A stretch of 64,000 bases of DNA. Origin: Oreohelix idahoensis. Taxonomy: Eukaryota; Mollusca; Gastropoda; Stylommatophora; Oreohelicidae. Position 1 is the first letter of the stretch, and the number at the start of each line of letters is the position of its first letter. Below are positions 35,716 through 47,635 of this stretch, piece after piece. The stretch spans positions 55,001 to 119,000 of the forward strand of contig JAMPIV010012173.1 of the NCBI GenBank assembly GCA_024509875.1, written 5' to 3'. Below the pieces are notes generated by a model, which ran no database searches, was not told where the DNA came from, and saw only the letters and a program-made list of their open reading frames with translations. Position numbers and translations under genes: made by a program.

Positions 35716-37060
35716 ATGGCGAATTTGGAATCTTTAATGAAAGTGGGTAAAGAATTTGGTTATAAAGGAGAAGCTCTTAGAGATTTTGCAGTGGCGGAAC
35801 TAGCCAAAGAAGAAAGGAGAAAGGCAGAATTAAAGCGAGAATTAGAGGAAAAAAAAGCAATAGCGAAACAAGAATTGGTTGAACAAGATAAGAGGAGAAA
35901 AGAACAGGTGCCTAAAGATGAAATGAGACGTATAAAAGAAGAAAGAAAAATGCAACGGGAAGAAAGGTAGATACAGCTTCGTTTGGAAGAAATAAAATTG
36001 AAAGCTCAATTCGCAAATGATGGTAATGCTGTGAATTCAAATACTGCTTCTTTAGCAGGGAATCACAGGGGTTATGAAGATTTTAAATTACCTGTATTCA
36101 ATCCTTTGGTGGACGATATCGCTTCCTACCTATCTAGATACGAGGGGGAATGCACGTCACATAGGTTAGATAATTCGTTATGGGTTAGCAAACTCATGAA
36201 TATTTTGAATGGAGAACCTCTAAATGCCATCATGTCTATGGATAAGTCAGACATAAATAATTATGAAGCTGCTAAGGTATTATTACTGAAACGTTTTCAA
36301 CTTAGTGAGGAAGGCTATAGGGTTAAATTCATGATTCCAGATTCAAGCAAAGATTTTTCAGAATATACTTACGTCTGCAATACGAATGACTTTCAACAGA
36401 TGGATTAAATTATCTGGTATTGACAAATCATATGATAAGCTTGTAGATTTAATGCTGAGGGATAAGGTTTTATCGTCAGTTAGCAGACCTTTTTTAACGT
36501 TCTTACAGGAACGCAACCCACCTACATTACCTGATCTAGAAAAAATTGCAGTTCAATATTGCACTGCACATCCAGGTTCTTGCATTGCTAATACGCAATT
36601 AAAGGAAGCTTTACCAGTAGCTTCAGCTGCAACTTGGAATGGTAATCATAGAGCAAGAGCTCAAAGTCTTGATAGAAATTTCACACACAGGAGAAATAAT
36701 GACCATTATTACTATAGAAATAATAACTGTAATAAACATGACAATTTTAATAGAGGTAGACAACAATTCAGACATCAGTCACCTCAATATAGGAATAACA
36801 ACAACTTTCAACAGGGTTCAAACTGGAAGAAATCATATAACTTCATTTCAAATAATAATAATGGTAACAATATCTGGGGTAATAAAAATCAAAATTACAG
36901 ATCAAGGAATAACAGTTACAATGGTAGGCTACAAAATAATTACGGTGATCGTCACCGACAACGGTCTAATTCACGAGGACCACAACGGTTTGAACACAAA
37001 GCAGGGGCGGCACTAAGTAGCAGTACACCCTTGAGTAATCTAGACAATAATAATCATGTA
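35716..37060 (+). pseudogene. Gag of the Gmr1-like element
   Basis: Would form the virus-like particle shell and bind element RNA. It starts MANLESLMKVGKEFGYKGEA, then a Lys/Glu coiled coil (codons 30-85), a TAG at 35968, and the capsid-like region (DFKLPVFNPLVDDIASYLSR; YEAAKVLLLKRFQLSEEGYR). A frameshift near 36380 moves to the frame NRWIKLSGIDKSYDKLVDLM, LQERNPPTLPDLEKI. The C-terminal third is Asn/Arg/Tyr-rich (RNNNNFQQGSNW) instead of having a CCHC knuckle. Similar in layout to the gag at 31781-32970. Confidence 0.85.
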
Positions 37061-37139
37061 CAGTCTTCGTCATGTTATGCTTTTGATTTCGATGTGGCTA
37101 ATCGTAGCCAAAAATGCCTAACTATTTTTCAGAAAGAAA

Positions 37140-37680
37140 TCCCTACTGTGCTGAAGTGCGGACATCCTCTTCCAGCAGTTAGTCTCTCCACTAACGACGG
37201 GACAGGGACTCTGTTCTTCAACATAGGATTGGTCAATGGTACAATGGTATCAGTGTTGAGAGATTCTGGGTCAACCACCATAGGCATTAGACAGTCATTA
37301 GTACATCCTAGTTGCTCCACTAATGAATGTGTTAAATGTATCACATTCGGTGGTACTATTGAGTACTACCCTAATGCCATAATAGATATACATACACCAT
37401 TTTTTCAGGTAAAGTCAGAGTATGTATGTTGCAAAATCCAGCTGCTGATCTTACGGTGGGTCGCATCCATGGTAGTAAGGATTGCACACCAGAGGAAATT
37501 ATTGAATGGGACAAAAAGAACTTATTTATAGCCAATGCAGTGACAACTCGAGCTCAGGCTCAAACGTTGGAAAAAGATAATACTTCAGAACCCGAAACAG
37601 GTCTCCAGAATGACACTAATGTTCATTCAACAATAGAGTGTCATTTGCAACAAAGCAAAGAGAAGACAATTCCTTAAAAT
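37140..37680 (+). pseudogene. Retropepsin-like protease and PR-IN linker
   Basis: Aspartic protease that matures the polyprotein. The active-site region reads VSVLRDSGSTTIGIRQSLV (DSG triad at about 37262-37270; a DTG/DSG is usual). After VKSEYVCC (37430) a frameshift leads to DLTVGRIHGSKDCTPEE and VTTRAQAQTLEKDN, the 'VTTRAQA' linker that in these elements runs directly into the integrase. A stop ends this frame at 37677; degenerate sequence links to the integrase. Confidence 0.8.
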
Positions 37681-37829
37681 TTTTTTTTTGCTTTAGTACA
37701 TAATTATGATAATGTTACTTCTAATAACAGATGTAAACATTGGTTTAAAATAAAAAACGACATTTTAATTAGATGTTATATGGACCAATCTCAGCTGAAA
37801 CAACAGGTCATGGTGCCCTTATCATTAAG

Positions 37830-38600
37830 ACCTTATATCCTACGACATGCACATGACTCCCAATGCGCGGGTCATAAGAGGATACACTCGCAGACGTTCT
37901 CGAGTGTTGTCATCATTTTTTTGGCCAGGTATCTCACGTGACGTATCATTATATGTACGTTCATGCGTCACCTGTCAGGAGGTTAAGTCTCGAGGAGCAT
38001 TTCATAATGCTCCAATACAGGCATGTGACATTTCGGTACGTCCATTTGATAAGATGGCCATATATATTATTGGTTCTCTTTTACCTTCTGCCAGAGGTCA
38101 TAGATTTGTCCTCACATGTACTGACCTGTGCACACGATGGCCAGAAGCCATCCCACTTAAGAATACCACTACATCAGATGTAGCGGATGCACTTTTACTT
38201 ATTTTTTCAGATTAGGATTTCCTAGGAAAATACTATCAGATTATGGTTCTCAATTTGTCTCTGACACCATGACTGAAGTGATGAAGACTCTTGACATCGG
38301 AAGAAGTCTCAGTAGTATATATCATCCGATGAGCAATGGTTCAGTGGAGCAGCTCAACCCACCATTAAGCAACTACTGCACAAGGTTACTGATATGTACC
38401 CTCAAGACTGGGACAGAGTGTTACAAGCCGTACTATTCGCATACCGCTCTGAGGACTCAGGACACCCAGTCATCGTATGATTACGTCATCAACCTGCGTA
38501 AAAGAATTGTGGACGCTTGCCAGTTGGCGACAGCTTCGCCAGAAGCTGCTAAATCTAAAGCACGTTTATTCCAAAATAAAAATAGACGTTTACGCCAACT
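37830..38600 (+). pseudogene. Integrase (zinc finger and DDE core), placed before RT
   Basis: Joins element DNA to the chromosome. HHCC finger: HAHDSQCAGH in one frame (37845-37875), then YVRSCVTCQEV in the next. Core: FDKMAIYIIGSLLPSARGHR, where the first catalytic Asp is Tyr; RWPEAIPL; then, after a frameshift at about 38212, ILSDYGSQFVSDTM (second Asp) and HPMSNGSVEQLN (Glu). It continues to FPGDEAFVLLP, then passes almost at once into RT sequence, so the integrase C-terminal GPY/F-like part is missing. Confidence 0.85.
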
Positions 38601-38629
38601 ATTTCCAGGTGATGAGGCTTTCGTGTTAC

Positions 38630-39300
38630 TTCCACCTCAGGAACTTGAACAGATGTTAACTTTAGGAATCATAGAGAATAGTAATTCTCCATTTTCTTCA
38701 CCTTTAGTTATTGTCAGAAAGAAAGACAATAATATTCGTTTATGTGTTGACTATAGAAAATTGAATGCCCAGACAGTCGCTGACAGTGAACCACATCCAC
38801 TTCTTGACGACTTACTTACTCGTCTATCGACAGCTAAATTTTTCACCAAAATAGATCTGACTAAGGGATATTGGCAGATTCCCTTAACAGAACAATCCAA
38901 ATATCTTACTGCGTTTTCGACTCCACAAGGTCTATACCAGTGGAACGTCATGCCTTTTTGGCTTGTGAACGCACCGGCAACATTTATTCGCATGATGCGA
39001 AAAATTGTATCACATAGACCGACATTATTACATACATAGACGATATCTGTTTGTTCAGTTCGTCATTTGAGGAACATTTCTCAGGACTTAGTTCCTTGTT
39101 AGAGATTTTGAGATCAAATAATTTGACTGCTAAACCTACGAAGATCCAAATTGCATTCCATGAAATAACTTTTCTAGGTCATATCATAGGGGCTGGTTGT
39201 ATCTAAACCATTCCCCAGAATGTCTCTACAATTTTGAATTTATCTATCCCTCAAACAAAAAAAACAAGTTAGAAGTTTACTAGGTCACGTCCAATATTAC
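38630..39300 (+). pseudogene. Reverse transcriptase
   Basis: Copies element RNA to DNA. Motifs in order: MLTLGIIENSNSPFSSPLVI, IRLCVDYRKLNAQTV, FTKIDLTKGYWQIPL, FSTPQGLYQWNVMPF (usually MPFGL; here MPFWL), then after a +1 shift near 39028 the active-site box Y-I-D-D (39033-39044), and FLGHIIGAG. A stop follows at about 39205. The N-terminal RT segment usual before MLxxGIIE is missing, consistent with an internal deletion at the IN-RT junction. Confidence 0.9.
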
Positions 39301-39329
39301 AGTAGATTCATCCCTAATTTATCATCTAT

Positions 39330-39858
39330 CACAGCTGTCTTGTCTTCCCTCTTAAGGAAAGGCATGCCTGTGAAGGTTAAATGGACTGAAGACTGCGACA
39401 AAACATTTAATAAAATACTCACCATTTTTTCCAGGCCACCGATTTTAAGGTTGCCAGATATTTTAAAAAATGTATGTTCTTCGTAAAGATTCCAGCAACT
39501 ACGGGTTAGGCGCTAGTCTTCTCCGAGATCATGAGGGCGTACTCCACCCACCATTATTTATATCACGAAAGCTCACCGAGACCGAACGAAAATATTCCGT
39601 GATCGACAAAGAATTATTAGCGGTCGTATGGGCGATTCAAAAACTAGAGAAATTTCTACTCGGAGCTCCTTTCATGGTGCAGACAGATCAAAAATCGGTA
39701 GCTGCACTCAGACGAGCCAACCACAAAAGCCCGAAACTTGCCAGATTTTCGATACTACTGCAACCTTTCCAGTTCACCATTGAATCCATTCCAGGTTCGG
39801 AGAACGTCGTAGCGGACTCTTTGTCTCGCCACCCTTCATCGTCATCCGACGATAATTG
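39330..39858 (+). pseudogene. RNase H, last domain of pol
   Basis: Degrades the RNA of the RNA-DNA hybrid. From 39470 the frame is open for 129 codons: RKDSSNYGLGASLLRD (first Asp), YSVIDKELLAVVWAI (Glu), MVQTDQKSVAAL (Asp), ENVVADSLSRHP (Asp). All four acidic residues are kept. It ends with TGA at 39857. No integrase follows, which fixes the Gmr1-like order. Confidence 0.9.
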
Positions 39859-40097
39859 ATGATACAATTTTACTGAACCACGAACGTTTATGTACTTTTT
39901 CTCCAGTTGATGATTGTATGGATAATTCATACGTTATCTACGTTCAATTTCGAAGTGGTTTATGATAAAATCACGATACTTACCTCCAATGAAATTATAG
40001 ATAATCTACTAACATTGATGAGATACTAATTCATCTCGATTTACATATCCATTCGTATACAATATTATACGGACCTTCGACTCGTAAATATGTATTC
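39859..40097. other. 3' flank of the Gypsy pol; SINE target
   Basis: Non-coding. Its last 12 bases AAATATGTATTC (40086-40097) are one copy of the SINE target duplication. Confidence 0.7.
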
Positions 40098-40410
40098 TTC
40101 TTCTTCTTCCTTCTTCCTCGTTCGCCCTGAAAAGGACGGTGGTTGCGTTGTGTCTGTTTACGCCTAAGCTGTGATATCTGCACCTTTCGGTCGACACATC
40201 CGACTTCTGCACGGCATTTTTTAGGACCGGGTTTGCCTTCCCATTGCGATCCACACTCGCTCAGCCAGACTGCACTGCTGCAGACTGTTTCCAGGACCAC
40301 CACGTGGAGGTGGAGTGCGGTCTTGACCAGCTCTGATTCGCTGGTCCTGACGCAGGCAGTCAAGCTATGAGTCGCTGACTGCGTTCTCTATTGCTGCGTC
40401 TTTGGGTCCC
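40098..40410 (-). mobile_element. SINE (GAA-tailed), apparently full-length, perfect 12-bp TSD
   Basis: On the minus strand it starts GGGACCCAAAGACGCAGCAA (40410) and ends GGGCGAACGAGGAAGAAGG plus a GAA tail (40098). AAATATGTATTC flanks both sides (40086-40097, 40411-40422). At about 313 bp it is the longest of three copies in the window. I see no convincing A/B box, so the promoter type is open. The 3' word GGGCGAACGA next to the GAA tail is shared with the LINE tail at 47636-47660. Confidence 0.92.
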
Positions 40411-40422
40411 AAATATGTATTC

Positions 40423-42321
40423 AAATCTGTTGTCTATGGACGTTTGAAGATTTATGGACATCAATGCATATTTATTGTACAGACTGTGCTTACGCTATCA
40501 TTTGAAATTTTAAAATATCGAATCGTATGTTGAAATTTCGGCAGAAGTCAAGCCATTCGTCATGCTATGCATCTCCTTATATGACAAAGTCAGATTTAAG
40601 AAATGATCCCGAATCAGTTTCATGTCAAGAAACGGGTAGGATATGAACACACTTGCCAATTGACTCATTCATCTCTCAATGATTCGCATGGAGCTTTCAA
40701 ATAATACGTCAATTTGTTTCAATACCCATTGCCGATTGTTTTGATTACATGATTATGGACATATGGACAATTCTTACTAGCAACCGATACACGATAATTT
40801 TGACTTCACATTTGGTTTCATTGAATATATCGATGAACATTAGTAATCATCTGCATCCCTTCGATCGTCGATTCGGTTTTCAATATGTACAGGTCATTCT
40901 TCCACATTGTGTTTTGTAACCTTGACTAACAAAGACGTATTGCAATATTGATATCTTCTACTATCCAAGAACATAGATACATCTCTTCATCGGTACAGGT
41001 TACCACAATCATGATTCAATTACCCAAAGGTACAGGATACCTTCTTCAGTGAATATCTACCAAGATTTCAAATATTATCCAACACTTCGTCTTTGACATT
41101 TGCAGTGATCAAGTCCACTTTCGTACCTTATATCCATCGGTACGTAATTGACTATCGGCTCAACGATCGTTACATTATACGTCCGGAATCGCCGGTTAAT
41201 TCGAGGCCCTTTATCGGTTCTCCATATTTACTACGATGGACTTTGGTTAGTGTCCATGGCGATCTACCACTTTTTCCAGTACGATCTACCAGCACTATAC
41301 GCTTGAACTTTGTGGGAATGTTTACGGGATACATATTCCATATCGTCTTTGAACACTTATGTTCTACTTCTTAAGAATAAACATTTGATGCTAACTTCAT
41401 ATCAGATATATTGGATATATTTATGGAAAATACCAGGATATCTATCATGATCGACACTCGGTGTTCTCTAAACTATTATACGAGGGTATACGTTGAAATG
41501 AACAATTTTAAACAATAAGTAGCATATGTAATTTAATTTAGTTTAGTTTATAATTAGTTAGATATTTCATAGCTTAGCTTAGTAATACATATTATCAATT
41601 ATTCTACTCTAATTGCTTTGTTAGTTAATTTCTTTCTACTTCTTTTTATTTCTTTTCTTTCATGTATATTTTCTTACATGTTCTTTTTATTTTCTTTGTC
41701 CTGTTTTCGTTGAATACAATACTCTATTAGTTTAACTAAATAGAATTACGTCTATAACATTAACCACAAATGACATTCATACTTTATGATAGTAATTACT
41801 TAACTAAATTTTATTATTTATGATTTAGTACATTGATTAACTAAGTACATCTTAAGTTAGTAACACTCATTTAGTTAATTAGATAATAATTCAATATCCT
41901 TTCTTGACTGTTGACGTTTCTTACGTTAACTTAGTTATATTTCCATTTATTATGTGACATTTTTAGTACATTGACGACGACCGTCGACATTGTTTTATTC
42001 AAAACATCGTAGGCCGTATGTCGTAAATTTTTTAACTTTGATAGAATTAATTGCGTTAATATTTTTTTTTTTTAAACTATATAACAGATTTTTTTCAAAC
42101 CCGGTCGGTCGAGGGAATGTTACGACATGTTTAATTATGTTAGCCACTACAATATGTTAGCATTTTAAAGTTACGCGTTAACTTATTGGTTTGCTGTAAA
42201 CAAAAGATACTTTGTGCTTAAAGATATTTTTATTGAACGCGAATTTGTATAGTTGTCTATGGTTAGACATGATGTGGGGCGTTGTTAGGCTACCGCATAA
42301 CAACGATCTTTCTATACCCTT
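40423..42321. other. No gene; possible 3' LTR region of the Gypsy element
   Basis: AT-rich, with no motif-bearing frame (the 93-codon frame at 41093-41374 is unrecognised). It lies where the 3' LTR of the 35716-39858 element is expected, but I could not match it to a 5' copy. Confidence 0.4.
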
Positions 42322-42923
42322 CATAATTTGAGATTCGTCCAAGTCAGACGTGATCTTCAGCGCTCCTTATATATAGTGGTCGTGCAGATGTCCTTCTTGA
42401 AGATAGGCCAAGGGGTCGGCCATATTATTAATGATTGCAGTGATGGAGCAACTTAATTGATGTATATTTTCCCTTGGATTGGAAATAGAAGGGAGTATTT
42501 GATTAGTAATTAATCGTTCGCCACACTTCTAGGTATCACTTTTGGATGTTCCGTTCGTCGGCATCGCGTATATACAGCCTAGTCTTGTTGACGATACAGA
42601 TATTAATCTAAAGGACTGCACTGAACGGTAATGGACTGCACAGATTGAATGTATTATATTTATGCCATGAATTCGATGAACTCTGTATACGTAATAAATT
42701 ATATGATTTTGTGGATTCAACCAAACGGAGTTGTAAACTTCATCCAGTTATATTGAAGTCATTCACCACCATTCACGAACAAACAACAGCACGATAGCCA
42801 ACCAAATCAAGAACAATGATAATTATGAGGCACAGAATAATTAATAAGAATCTTCATTACAAAGGAATAACCCCTTTTTTTTACCAAAACTGACTTTAAC
42901 AATCGATGGCCAAAATAGCAGTG
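42322..42923 (+). repeat. Long direct repeat, copy 2 (602 bp)
   Basis: Near-identical to 30495-30981 with about 120 extra bp (about 42379-42500). Same orientation, about 11.8 kb apart, bracketing both Gypsy elements. The flanks TAAAC (left of copy 1) and TAAAA (right of copy 2) match 4 of 5. 42924-43144 holds nothing recognised. Confidence 0.9.
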
Positions 42924-43144
42924 TAAAAGGCACCATAACACTGAATTATAAGAGATAGTCACTTATTACTTTCTGATAGAAACTTCTAGTGGTTGTGTGG
43001 AATTTTATATGCCTACTTCTGTAGTTAGACACCAGTTTATAACTTTCACAGAAAGCAGGCACCAGCCATAGATAACATTATATCTTAGGTTTCAATCACA
43101 ACTGTATTATTATAGCAAAAACATTGCATTTTCCATGTATTCAG

Positions 43145-44735
43145 TTTTGGGAGGTTAATACAAAGCGGCAGATAACACCGTCATGAATGAAGCGGAACGT
43201 GAACCAGAACCTACCATAGAGGAAGTCCGGAACGCAATCAAACACTTAAAAAGGGGAAAATCTCCTGGTTGTGATGAAATAACAGCTGAAATGATACAGG
43301 CAGGAGGAGAAGGCAGCGCTCGTATATACCATGCATTATGCTGCAAGATCTGGCAATGCGGAATTTGGCCCAAGGAATGGAAAAGATCAATTTACATACC
43401 CTTGCCAAAAAAGGGCAACCTGAAACTGTGCACAAACTACAGAACTATAGCTCTTATAAGCCATGCCAGCAAAATACTATTACAAATCATAATGAAAAGG
43501 ATGAAAACAAAAGCTAGAAACAGAAATAAACGAAGTACAGGCGGGTTTTCGACCAGGTAGAGGCACTAGAGATCATATATTCAACATGAGGATCATCATA
43601 GAAAAGTGTAGAGAATTCAACGTTGACCTACATACTTGTTTCATTGATTACACCAAAGCTTTCGATTGTGTACAACATCAGCAGTTATGGGCTATTATGA
43701 AAAATATGGGATTTCCAAACCACCTTATACAACTCATCGCACTGCTGTACCAAGAATAACAGGCAGCCGTAAGAATAGAGGGGGAAACATCAGAATGGTT
43801 TGAAGTACAGAAAGGAGTAAGACAAGGCTGTACCCTTTCCCCTTACCTGTTTAACATTTATGCCGAGAATATCATGAGAAACGTAAGAGATGACCAAGAA
43901 CACACAGAGTTTGACTCGTTTAACATCGGCGGGTACCAGATCCCGGAAATCAGATATGCTGACGACACAGTCCTCCTATCGACCAACCCAGAAGGACTTG
44001 AACATATAATTCTGTCCACCAAAAAACACAGCGAGGCACAGAATCTATACCTAAACACCAAGAAGACCAAAGTATTGACAACAGACAAAGTAAAGACCAA
44101 ACCAGAAATTGAAATTGATAACGAAGAACTGGAAAGTGTTAATGAATTCGAATACTTAGGATCAATCATCAACAGCTCTGGCGACTGTGCAGTAGAAATT
44201 AAAAGAAGACTTGCAATTGCTTCACATAAACTAATACAGATGAAAAACCTATGGCAAGGCACAAGCAAAGAAACAAAGTTACAACTGATCAGAGCATGTA
44301 TATTCCCAGTAGCAACATACGGCTGCGAGACATGGACACTCAATAAAACAGTTGCAAAAAAGAGTACATCATTCGAAATGAAATGCTACAGAAGGATGTT
44401 GAGAATACCCTGGACAGAAAAAAAGACCAACAGAGAAGCACTGCACTCACTAAACGTACAGGAACATTGGCTCCTAAATACCATCGCAATAAGGAAGCTG
44501 ACATTTTTCGGTCATATAAAAAGACATAATAGTCTGGAAAAAACAGTGATGGAAGGCATGGTCCCTGGAAAAAGGGGAAGGGGGTCGACCTAGACGACGG
44601 TGGACCCAGGACATCACAGAGAGTCTGAACTTGTCTTTGGCTGATGCAGGTCGACTTGCCCAGAATCGTGATGCGTTCAGAGCAGCTGTAATGGAGACAA
44701 CGTTCTGGAAAGAATACGTCACATGATGATGATGA
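43145..44735 (+). pseudogene. RTE-like LINE reverse transcriptase, 5'-truncated
   Basis: Target-primed reverse transcriptase. Starts near MNEAEREPEPTIEEV (43183) and runs through SPGCDEITAEMI, WKRSIYIPLPKKGNL, YRTIALISH, then after a frameshift QAGFRPGRGTRDHIFNMR, FIDYTKAFDCVQH, VRQGCTLSPYLFN and the catalytic IRYADDTVLL (YADD 43955-43966). Post-RT blocks: YLGSIINSSGDC, YGCETWTLNK, FEMKCYRRMLRIPW, FFGHIKRHNSLE. An extra G in the run near 44577 breaks the last part; [14 protein letters not shown] and AAVMETTFWKEYVT continue in the next frame. A TAA near 43758 is a further stop. The endonuclease is missing. It ends with an ATGATGATGA tail. Confidence 0.92.
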
Positions 44736-44834
44736 ATACTTTTTCCCTTTTTGTGTATCGACCCCAAGGGGCGCATACCATATTATGTAATGTCAAATGC
44801 CGTATTTTTATGTAAATTCACTTAATGTTGTAAG

Positions 44835-44981
44835 ATGAATAGCATATCCAGTCAGCTGGAACTACAGGGAGATATCCCTTATGTTGAGTTGGAAGAGGAC
44901 GGAGTAGATTTTGCTGTCAGAACATTTACTGACAGGTACATGTGTGTACAAAATATATTAGCCTATGCAAGCGCATGCTGA
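44835..44981 (+). CDS. Short unassigned ORF (48 aa), weak candidate
   Basis: ATG at 44835, TGA at 44979-44981. It reads GDIPYVELEEDGVDFAVRTF in its middle, an acidic, non-repetitive composition unlike the surrounding AT-rich repeats. GACAG|GTAC at 44930-44939 could be a splice donor after 'TFTD'. I do not recognise it; chance is quite possible. Confidence 0.15.
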   Translation: MNSISSQLELQGDIPYVELEEDGVDFAVRTFTDRYMCVQNILAYASAC

Positions 44982-46365
44982 TAATTGATAGAGTGGAAGT
45001 AACAGGAGAGTGACTCATATGGAAAAGGACAGCCCAAGACTATCATAGCAATGATTAAAATAATTCTAAATCCCATAGTGGAGCATAACTGTTTAGTATA
45101 ACCAGTATTGTAATTTTATTGTTTGCTTGATGTAAATGTCGTCTCTTTTTGGGTCTCAGTTTCAGGATATTCTGCATTGCTATCGCAAGAGTCCAGTCAG
45201 GCGACAAACGTAACATTCTCATCGCTCTCACGGCTCCTGAACGCAATTAGCACTACGAGTTGTCACCCCTACCTGAAATACAACCCTTTGTCAACGCCCA
45301 TCCCTAACGGGACATAAGCTCACGCAGTGTGTAAGGAGCCAACGCAAAAATCTGAAATTGAATTTTGCAATAGTGGTTTCCTACTAGCCTCTTGATCACA
45401 AGTCAGAGCATTGTGGCTTCCAACATATCTATCAGCCCAGCGTCTTCAGCAGAATTTAAATCGCCAAACGTTGTGCTTAAACGGAGCACTATGTCACAAA
45501 TAAGTGTTCAAGCCAGCCCAACCGGATTTACCACCAAGTACGCAAGCCAAATTTCATGCGCCGGGATAATAGCGCAGTGGACCATTTGTCCTAACGTAAT
45601 CTCGTCTTGTGTGTGTTTCTTGTCATTTAAAACCCCGCACGTATGAGCGGTCAGCCGAAGGTAGACAGAGTCATCTACAGCCTATCTCGCCATTAGGGGT
45701 AACCAACGATTGCGCCTACAGTGGATTTATTTATGTTATTCCATCACCTATGGAGGATATCTACACGTAAAACACTTACTGGAGCTATTGCATTTGGTCC
45801 CACGAAAGCGGACGGATTGGAACTCTGTTTATTCATTTCTCGGTGTTCTACAGGTTTTATGTTGGTGGTTTGTGTGTTCGTTGGTGTGTAATTTCATATT
45901 TGTATACTCATTGTGATTATTGAGATTGTATTATGTTGTGCTGATACACTGATTTTTTTCATATATATTTCTTCTTTCAAGAAACTTTAATAAATTTTAC
46001 TCAGTTATTAACGCGCCGTTCACGACCCTTTCATCCATACTTAATATTACAAGCTCTTTACTATAGTCTCTATTGTTTTGGCAAGAGAAAAGAGAGAGAG
46101 CGGGTGTTGCTTAGACTCTACAAGTGTGTTGAGGCTTGGAGAGAGACATAACTTTAATAAATCCTCTTCCAGGTTGGTCTCAAGTTCACCCTATTTGCAC
46201 AATATCTATGTGTAATCTATAATTTTGTCAGTTCACTATCATTGTCGATTTCACTACCATTGTCTAACTCGACAAATACTCTAACACTTCAACTCAACCA
46301 CGACATATGTCTAACCTGAGACTGATTTTTACGTGAGTATCCCTTTTTTTTCTTGTACAGAGACA
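44982..46365. other. No gene recognised; decayed SINE-like patches
   Basis: 45385-45425 on the minus strand (GCTCTGACTTGTGATCAAGA) resembles a tRNA anticodon arm in a SINE head, weakly. AATAAA signals near 45988 and 46156 suggest LTR ends, but none could be bounded. The frames at 45123-45317, 45392-45646 and 45710-45916 have no domain. Confidence 0.4.
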
Positions 46366-46720
<355 letters not shown>

Positions 46721-46734
46721 TCTTATATATAGTT

Positions 46735-46925
46735 AGTGATGGAAAGCATTGTCCCTGGAAAAAGGGGAAGTGGTCGACCTAGACGACGGTGGACCCAGGA
46801 CATCACATAGAGTCTGAACTTGTCTTTGCTTGATGCAGGTCGACTTGCCCAGAATCGTGATGCGTTCAGAGCAGCTGTAATGGAGACAACGTTCTGGAGA
46901 GACTACGTCACATGATGATGATGAC
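46735..46925 (+). pseudogene. RTE-like LINE 3' end, recent copy
   Basis: Nearly identical to 44545-44735: it encodes [11 protein letters not shown] and AAVMETTFWRDYVT and ends in the same ATGATGATGA tail. It lacks the extra G that shifts the frame at 44577, but has its own TAG in the middle. Severe 5' truncation beside the (TA)n array. Confidence 0.9.
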
Positions 46926-47635
46926 GACTGTATGACTATAAGATCGAATGTCTATCTTAACGTATGTAGTTTTGATAACGTGTCTCTGTGATCATATATC
47001 TGTTAGACTAATTGCCCATTTGATCGGGGTGTCTATTGGACAGGGTATACTTTTACAGTCTCTTAGACTGACCATCCTTTAGATTGAGTGTCATATTCAG
47101 TGTCCTTATGGTATTGCATCTATTTACCAGATGCCTAATTGGACTGGATCAGTACTACACAAGTCACTGAAAGACAAACATCAGAAATTTTCCTTCTGCC
47201 GATGTTACTGATATTCCCCAACATAAATCACGACCCGGATCAAACGATCAACACAAAATTCCGGGTGCAATCTTTAAAAAAAGTTGCTTTAAAGAAATCA
47301 GTAACCAAATTTGATATCACCGACGGTAGCACGTTTTCGCTGTTAGTCCTCTGAAAATCACGCAGCTAATTCGTGGACACTGGTATTTGTGAATTACAAG
47401 AGGTTAGAATGTCTGGTACTAAAGTACCTAAGCAGAAACACAGCTATGTCAAACGGCTGACGGTTGTCTGTTTGTACTTAAGATTATTCAGTAGGTGGGG
47501 GCGTTCAAATTGTAGAATTAAGCAGTAGTGAAGTTGGAAACAAAAATAAGGTATATTTTATGGATTCACGAGACTGTGTACCCGTCCAAAATGACGGTAA
47601 CGACGTGAAGTCAACGTCTTTACCCCTCAGTATCT
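46926..47635. other. No gene recognised
   Basis: A 71-codon frame (47139-47354) without a motif. Nothing else seen. Confidence 0.5.

Larger units (their letters stand above)
35716..39858 (+). mobile_element. Gmr1-like Ty3/Gypsy retrotransposon, degenerate gag-PR-IN-RT-RH
   Basis: One internal region with the order Gag, protease, integrase, RT, RNase H. Standard Ty3/Gypsy has integrase last; integrase before RT is the copia-like order described for Gmr1-type elements. No integrase-like sequence follows RNase H up to 42321. Several frameshifts, one lost integrase aspartate and a contracted IN-RT junction make it dead. LTRs were not identified. Confidence 0.85.
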
